The notes under the pieces were generated by a model. The model had not been told where the DNA came from. It saw only the letters and a program-made list of their open reading frames with translations, and searched no databases. A stretch of DNA of 64,000 nucleotides from Pempheris klunzingeri (taxonomy: Eukaryota > Chordata > Actinopteri > Acropomatiformes > Pempheridae): contig NC_092029.1 in NCBI RefSeq assembly GCF_042242105.1, positions 4,075,885 to 4,139,884 of the forward strand, in the 5' to 3' direction. How positions within the stretch are numbered: position 1 is the first letter of the stretch; every line of letters starts with the position of its first letter. A program made the translations under genes and the position numbers. Shown here in pieces: positions 53,742 to 64,000 of the stretch.

Positions 53742-55450
53742 CAACGCCCAGACGCTAGCTGTGCCCCATCCCACTTTAGAGGACAAAAATAAATAGTCGT
53801 CCCTCAATGGAGAGGACTGTGGAGATGACACAGGGATGTCGCAGATGAAATATTCATGCCCATTTGAAAACCACTCGCGCAGGAATGGCACTGGTTTACT
53901 TTGTCGATTGGAGTGTGTTTGATGGATGTTAGTGGTGACAAATGTACAGATGGATGGTGCTCAAACCTCCCTGAGGCAGCACTGTAAAGCCTGACGTGCC
54001 CGCATGAATATTAAAACACTTTTTAATGGTCCAAAACATACAGCACTCACACTCACAATCAGACAAATGTGTTAAAAGTGGCAGTTCTATGAAAAGAAAT
54101 CTGCATGTGTGATTATATCAGGGCTGCGACAAATGCTTGTTTTCAGTATTGTTTCCTTCTCAACTTAATTGGTTAATCATTTGGTCTGCAAAATATCTGA
54201 AAATAAGAAAATATAATTCCCCAAAGCTGTTTCTCCATATTTCTTGTTTTGTCTGACCAAAACTACAAATCCTAAAGATTTCCAATTTACTGTCAAAGCA
54301 AAATATATTTAAAAAAAACAGCAAATATTCCCATTTAAGATGCTGGAATCTGTACATACAGAATACCTTTGCTTTAATAAACATAATATTATACTATAAA
54401 TATGTGTTGTTCAGCCATTGTGCTCATTCTCTTACAGATTACAGTACTCTATTAGAAACTGTATGCTGTTTTTATTGAGCACAGGTCTCCCCAATCTCTA
54501 TGAGCTGTTAAATAAAGGATTCATTTGAACAATTATAACATTTATTGACAATATTCAGCAGTCTGAATCTGTTCTTGTGGGTCATTAAATAAAATCCTAA
54601 ATGTTCCATTAATGTAGTTGAGTAAAGAATATCTAGAGGTGCTTATTTATCTATCTGACTATGACCCTTTACCACCACCTGCTGAGAAGAGACATGTGTT
54701 AATATGTTTGTCTACATGGGACATTTGAGCACCAACATTATTACTACATCCCCTCAGTGAGCAGGCTGCTCTGACGGTCCTCTGCTGAGGAGCGTCGTGC
54801 AGACTGACCTTGCAGGAGAAGTGATGGTGCACAGCCAGACTCAGGGCTTGTTTCTTCAGAGCAACAAGGGTCGCTGAGCACTTCTCACAGCACGCAACTT
54901 TCCTCTCAGACCTCCCAGCCGCCGACATGGTGCCTCTGCACAGGGTCCCGCCGCCGGAGGACAGGGTGCTCCTGATGCGGTCCCTCACGGCTCCAGGGAG
55001 GGACTTGTAGGACGGGACAGCGTCCGCTCTCTGGCACATACTCCGATGCGGGTCGCCCCTGGACCCCCCGGCCCCCTCCGGAGCGGGGCGCTCCCTGGGC
55101 TGGAGCTCCTTCCCGTTAACACTTGCAGAAAAGCCGACGGGCTCACAGTGATGCTGCACTTGAGAGCTCTGAGACATAAACCATTAGAAGAAGGATGTAT
55201 GTGGGCTTTGGCTGTGGGAAATTAGATGTCAATGGACGTGGACAAGTGCAACCACACCCAAATGTTTTTTCTTTCTTTTTATCCTGCACTACAACAACAT
55301 TACTCTCACATGCAGAACTCTCAGAAAAGCGCATGCAGTGTTTCGCAAATTCAGATTAAATTGTGTTGCTGGTGAATAAATGTGACTTACCCAGAGTGTT
55401 CCTCTGACCGAGGCAGGAAATCTCTCTCCTCTTCCAGTCAGAGATGACAT
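31490..55450 (-). CDS. kif26b: Kinesin family member 26B-like, 15 exons, complete
   Basis: Coding exons, in transcript order: 55450-55391, 55168-54809, 52229-51753, 49911-49790, 49664-49493, 44313-44104, 43669-43576, 42412-42141, 41246-41069, 40849-40711, 39813-39654, 39454-36343, 34637-34468, 32494-32344, 31701-31490. They join in phase to 5889 bases (1962 residues; human KIF26B is about 2100). The N-terminus [17 protein letters not shown] parallels human KIF26B. Two Cys-pair motifs follow ([32 protein letters not shown]). The motor domain runs from VKVVLRV (exon 6) to [10 protein letters not shown] (exon 11). A huge Ser-rich stalk (exon 12) and a coiled, conserved C-terminus ([15 protein letters not shown]) follow. 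KIF26 proteins are atypical kinesin-11 members without ATPase activity; they bind microtubules and act in cell adhesion, polarity and signalling. This could be either teleost duplicate, kif26ba or kif26bb. Confidence 0.93.
36343..39454 (-). CDS. kif26b: kif26b giant exon encoding the Ser-rich stalk
   Basis: A single 3112-base exon (1037 codons plus one base) is flanked by acceptor CCAACAG and donor GTAAAA. Conserved islands in a disordered background are [111 protein letters not shown] and [16 protein letters not shown]. These are in the same order as in KIF26B. The composition is rich in Ser, Arg and Pro and suggests many phosphorylation sites. The acceptor is a tandem CAGCAG, so one Gln may be optionally included. 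Confidence 0.95.
42141..43669 (-). CDS. kif26b: kif26b P-loop exons (exons 7 and 8)
   Basis: Exon 7 (43669-43576) encodes [18 protein letters not shown] then [13 protein letters not shown] plus one base. Exon 8 (42412-42141) continues [20 protein letters not shown] and [10 protein letters not shown]. The intron splits the P-loop Gly codon. The P-loop reads GCADVGSWSSM. In active kinesins it is GxxxxGK[ST]xxM, so both the Lys and the Ser/Thr are replaced here (Ser and Trp). Splice sites (donor GTGAGT, acceptor TTGTCAG) are strong, so mis-splicing is unlikely. Confidence 0.9.
44345..44705. repeat. Dispersed non-coding repeat in a kif26b intron
   Basis: The stretch with 'catggatgtataaatagaac', 'cagtggtgcatgaagccaaa' and 'tgtaagtctatggaaaaggg' resembles an element common in percomorph genomes by memory. 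It starts about 30 bases upstream of the exon 6 acceptor. No transposase or terminal repeats were seen. Confidence 0.4.
47030..48170 (-). pseudogene. piggyBac transposase fossil (PGBD-like)
   Basis: Minus-strand fragments, in order, resemble a piggyBac transposase: [18 protein letters not shown] (about 48120-48050), [18 protein letters not shown] (about 48025), [20 protein letters not shown], then [17 protein letters not shown] (47790-47740) and YLLSKPKK. The C-terminal part has [15 protein letters not shown] and [15 protein letters not shown] (47160-47030), like the terminal Cys-rich domain. Frames are broken by stops and shifts, and the first catalytic Asp position reads Glu (SIEEMM). It lies in the kif26b intron between exons 5 and 6 and is not functional. 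Confidence 0.75.
47380..47700 (+). mobile_element. Non-autonomous element nested in the piggyBac fossil
   Basis: The sequence beginning 'aaaggtcccatattctgctc' and running to 'cttatgacatcatag' resembles an abundant fish non-coding element I recall with the start 'aaaggtcccatattatgctc'. It separates the catalytic-core and C-terminal fragments of the piggyBac fossil, so it inserted after that copy did. Ends are approximate. Confidence 0.55.
50600..50935 (+). repeat. Pyrimidine-rich tract in a kif26b intron
   Basis: About 330 bases are rich in C and T on the plus strand ('ctcctctcctctcccgccct', 'cctccactccacctcctcag'). On the kif26b sense strand it is purine-rich. There is no coding potential and it is not beside an exon. 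Confidence 0.55.
51171..51257. repeat. Imperfect inverted repeat (snap-back hairpin)
   Basis: The left arm has 'aatggctgtgttccatt' and later 'tgagccag'; the right arm has 'ctggctcacc' then 'aaatggaacacagccatt'. Reverse-complementing the right arm reproduces the left arm with few differences, around a loop of about 25-30 bases. This is typical of a small fold-back MITE in a kif26b intron. Confidence 0.7.
53190..53395 (+). mobile_element. LINE-type 3' tail
   Basis: An AT-rich plus-strand run ends in 'agtagatttccccagtgtgg' then 'gataaataaag' and a (TCTTA)n-like tail. This matches the 3' end seen at 10895, 11160 (inverted) and 57590. It is a 5'-truncated non-LTR copy with no usable frame, in kif26b intron 2. 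Confidence 0.65.
53705..53742. repeat. CT microsatellite
   Basis: A nearly perfect (CT)n run with one interruption near its start. It lies in kif26b intron 2. Confidence 0.95.
54809..55450 (-). CDS. kif26b: kif26b N-terminal exons 1 and 2
   Basis: Exon 1 (55450-55391) holds the start ATG and 20 codons ending RGTLW before donor GTAAGT. Exon 2 (55168-54809) begins after TTATGTCTCAG and ends FSCK at donor GTCAGT. An ATG at 55177 in the same frame has an in-frame TAA two codons upstream; it overlaps the acceptor and I do not use it. The exon 1 peptide's resemblance to the human KIF26B N-terminus decides the start. Exon 2 is GC-rich and disordered apart from the [15 protein letters not shown] block. 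Confidence 0.85.
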
Positions 55451-57589
55451 GACAACTTGTTAATATTTAAAAAGATATCCGAACAAAGGCTGGCTGCACT
55501 TTTGTTTGATTTGGCCAGAGCTCCGTGGATGTAAAGCCAAAGTGTTTCACTCATGGTAGGCTTAAAGGGAGAACCAGACAGAAGTGAGAGAAGTGTGTGA
55601 GAGCTGCAGAGATGACAGAGGCTCAGTGGAGAAGGAGTGAGCACTGAGGAGCACTTCATGATTTCACTTGGCTCTTTATTAGATCCTCCTCAGGGAGGCA
55701 GTAAGGAGCAGACTAACGGTGGGCAGCTTCCTGACGGGGTGTCTTTCTTTTCAAACCATAATTACTGAACAATCTCTCTCCTAAATGACTCTCTGATATA
55801 TAATGTGCACTTTCTTGCAACAGAATAGTGATAAAAAAAAAAAAAAGCATGTGTAGTCATGCAACCACTGTAATACTCTTATAATAATCCTGTAAGTGCA
55901 TATTGTCTTATATTTTATTCATATTATTATTCTATATGATCACCTTTGTACTGATAGTGGCCAAGTAACAAGAGGATAGAGTAACTATACAAGGAAGGCT
56001 TTTAAAAACAGTTTATTAAGCTATGCAGGCACAGTATAAACATTTGATTAAAGGGTGATTCCAGCGATTTAGCAATCAAGTCGGGGCACTCATAAGATTT
56101 GGCCACAGCTGATGCAGCAGAGGGAGAGATATCCTCACTTCTAGTCCTCAGTATGGCTCTAAAAACGCAGGAGCCTCCATGTCTGCGTCTGATGTCTTCA
56201 TCGTGGTCTTCGGCTCCAGAGAGACAGAGGATATCACACCGTTACTGTTTCCACAAGCTGGGTTGTAGCTCACCAGAACACCGGGAGTAAAGTGGGTGCA
56301 ATGCCCCTTTAATTGAATTGTAAATTGAGACTAACAACAGAATTGCCAAAAAAAAAAAATGCTTCACAGTGTCTCCAGGCAGAGGACAGCTGTGCTCAAA
56401 ATGGATAAAAAAGTGTTTTTTTTTCTTGTACTATCCTCAAAGTGAATGTTGTAGCTGCAGCTCTCTATTATTGGCATGAACTTCACACAGAGGCTCTGGC
56501 TTAGGGGCCCCCTGAGCCTTTGGGCCCCACAGCCTGGTAGGTCTACAGAGGATATCTTATGCATAAATATGCACCACACCAACTAAGAAACATCTGAACA
56601 TGACTGCATTTGTTATTCTTGTTTAACGACTGAGGTATGTTTATCATAGACGAGATGTTTTCTATGCAGACATCAACCTTCTATCATCAGTAGACACAAA
56701 TTAAACCTTGTATTCAGAAAAAAATAAAGATAAAAAGCACAATAACTTATGAAAATGAACCTCCCTTACTTGGCTTATTGTTGGACGATAGCTGGCCAAA
56801 ATCGCAGCAGTGAATTTAATACTCGAGTATAATTTTCTCATGGAAGACACAACTTTTACCAAACGTATAGACCTGCTAAATATACATGAATACATCTAAG
56901 ATATATTCGGAATCAGCTTAATTTGCAAAGTATGTGAACACATACAAAGAATTTTACTTTGTTTTTTTTCATGTCTTAAAGTTATGATAGATGAAGGTCG
57001 TTTCTCTTTACTTAGATTAAGTGGTTCATGCCGTAATATGGATTAGAACAGTAGCTGAATGGGGCTATTCACTGTATAGGTCAGTGTACCAACCCTCCCT
57101 CTGCACAGCACCACTGACCTGGTCTTAAACACATTAAGGGGGCAAGAAATTACACAATTTAACTCTTGAAAAGGCTCACGGGTTAATAGAAAACCAGATA
57201 CTGCAGAGAGTGTGCAAAGCCTGAAATATAAAACATATTCAGGTTCGTTTAACGCTTTTTTTGTTCACTACATACTTCAATAGGTGTTCCTTCATAGTTT
57301 TTATGTCTTAAATATTAATCTACAATGTAGAAAATACTAGAAATAAAGAAAACCCATTGAATTGTTGATGAGTAAGGTGGAATGACAAATGAATAAATAA
57401 TTAGTGCACATGAAAAATTAGGTATTTTGAAATTATGAATGAAAAACAGTGCAAATTAGCTACCGTGTAGTGACTACGGGTATGACATGATATTAAAAAA
57501 AAGACTGGAATAAAGATGGGATGACTGCACGGCATGCATTATATACATGAGGTAGATGGACATGACAGGATTTATTTATATTTCATATT

Positions 57590-57745
57590 CCTGTCCATAC
57601 TTGTACATTTTATGTCCACAGTGTAAATATTTATTTATCATTACAACATATATTTATTTGTTATTGCTTATTTTCTACTGTTGTTTTCTTTACTCTAATT
57701 TCCCTCTATGGGGGATCAATAAAGAAAAGTCTAAAATCTAAATAT
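57590..57745 (+). mobile_element. LINE-type 3' tail
   Basis: Plus-strand sequence ends in 'ctaatttccctctatggggg' then 'atcaataaag' and 'tctaaaatctaaat'. It is the same class of tail as at 10895 and 53190. The copy is short and non-coding and lies about 420 bases upstream of the hnrnpu start. Confidence 0.65.
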
Positions 57746-57944
57746 TTATATTTCTGGGCTGCAGAGAGAGGAGGGAACAGTGTTTATACTTCTTTTCAAA
57801 CAAAAATGAATATTGCAATTGCATTTTTTAATCCTGCACATTTGGCCCATTTCTTTTGGAGGGGGGTTGTTTGTGGTTATTACGGCTGCTGCTGGTGACA
57901 GATGGCCAACAGGCTGCGCTTCTCTCTGCGTGATTACGGTAGGG

Positions 57945-57992
57945 TCCTCCTCCTCCTCCTCCTCCTCCTCCTCGTCCTCTTCCTCCTCCCCC
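57945..57992. repeat. CTC trinucleotide tract upstream of hnrnpu
   Basis: Repeated CTC/TCC triplets lie in the presumed hnrnpu promoter or 5' UTR, about 170-215 bases before the ATG. The pyrimidine-rich strand is the sense strand. Open frames across it (Ser or Glu runs) are artefacts. Confidence 0.85.
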
Positions 57993-58162
57993 ACACCGCA
58001 GGCTCGGCTCAGCGCTTTTACCGGTGAGAGATTGGTCGGACAGCAGGGGTGCCATTTGGCGCAGTTTTGAGCTACATCCGTTAACAAAAGGGCGTCCGGT
58101 TATTTATTTCTCGCCGTGTTCTGTGGGTTTCATTTAATACGTTTTGCCGTTAAACCGCCGCG

Positions 58163-64000
<5,838 letters not shown>

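Larger units (their letters stand above)
55451..58162. other. Head-to-head interval between kif26b and hnrnpu
   Basis: Both genes are transcribed away from this 2.7 kb interval, so it should contain both promoters. The half near hnrnpu becomes GC-rich after about 57880, with a CTC-repeat tract at 57948-57990. A LINE-type tail lies at 57590-57745. No other exon was recognised and most of the middle is AT-rich. Confidence 0.6.

Noticed and set aside
55169-55177. ATG at 55175-55177 as the kif26b start
   Set aside because: It overlaps the exon 2 acceptor. The upstream exon 55450-55391 joins in phase and resembles the human N-terminus.
57746-58087. Frames with Glu or Ser runs upstream of hnrnpu
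   Set aside because: They arise from the CTC tract in both strands and lack family similarity or splice context.

Overview
The window is vertebrate nuclear DNA, almost certainly from a ray-finned fish and probably a percomorph. Long GT-AG introns interrupt the genes, dinucleotide repeats are abundant, and many dispersed repeats look like fish families. The protein-coding exons match four vertebrate genes that sit together on human chromosome 1q44. No bacterial, plasmid, phage or CRISPR features were seen, and most short open frames are shadows or intronic noise.

Layout, low to high coordinate: (1) 1-4126, a gene-poor flank with repeats. (2) sccpdh on the minus strand (4127-11471), 12 coding exons, complete, 434 codons, or 429 if the internal Met is used. 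(3) A 2.7 kb gap with a decayed L2-like LINE tail. (4) cnst (consortin) on the minus strand (14180-24803, with a candidate first exon near 28.1 kb), 10 coding exons. (5) A 3.4 kb gap with a 116-bp TG tract. (6) kif26b on the minus strand (31490-55450), 15 coding exons that join in frame to 1962 codons, including a 3.1-kb exon. (7) A 2.7 kb head-to-head interval. (8) hnrnpu on the plus strand (58163 to beyond 64000), seven exons, truncated by the window edge inside the SPRY domain.

I placed exon boundaries by joining GT/AG sites so that phase was kept across every junction. Every complete model sums to a multiple of three. Human comparisons come from memory of the families, not from a search.

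The genes do not form an operon or a shared pathway. They are a synteny block: a lipid-droplet-associated oxidoreductase homologue, a trans-Golgi connexin-sorting receptor with PP1 docking motifs, an atypical kinesin, and a nuclear matrix RNA/DNA-binding protein. EFCAB2, SMYD3 and TFB2M, which lie between these genes in human, were not seen here.

The most notable observations are: loss of both key Walker A residues in the kif26b motor; a SILK plus RVxF pair in consortin; a hAT-type element whose target duplication begins at intron position +6 of a cnst splice donor; a piggyBac transposase fossil with a second element nested in it; and a consortin about half the human length. I found no convincing unknown biological system.
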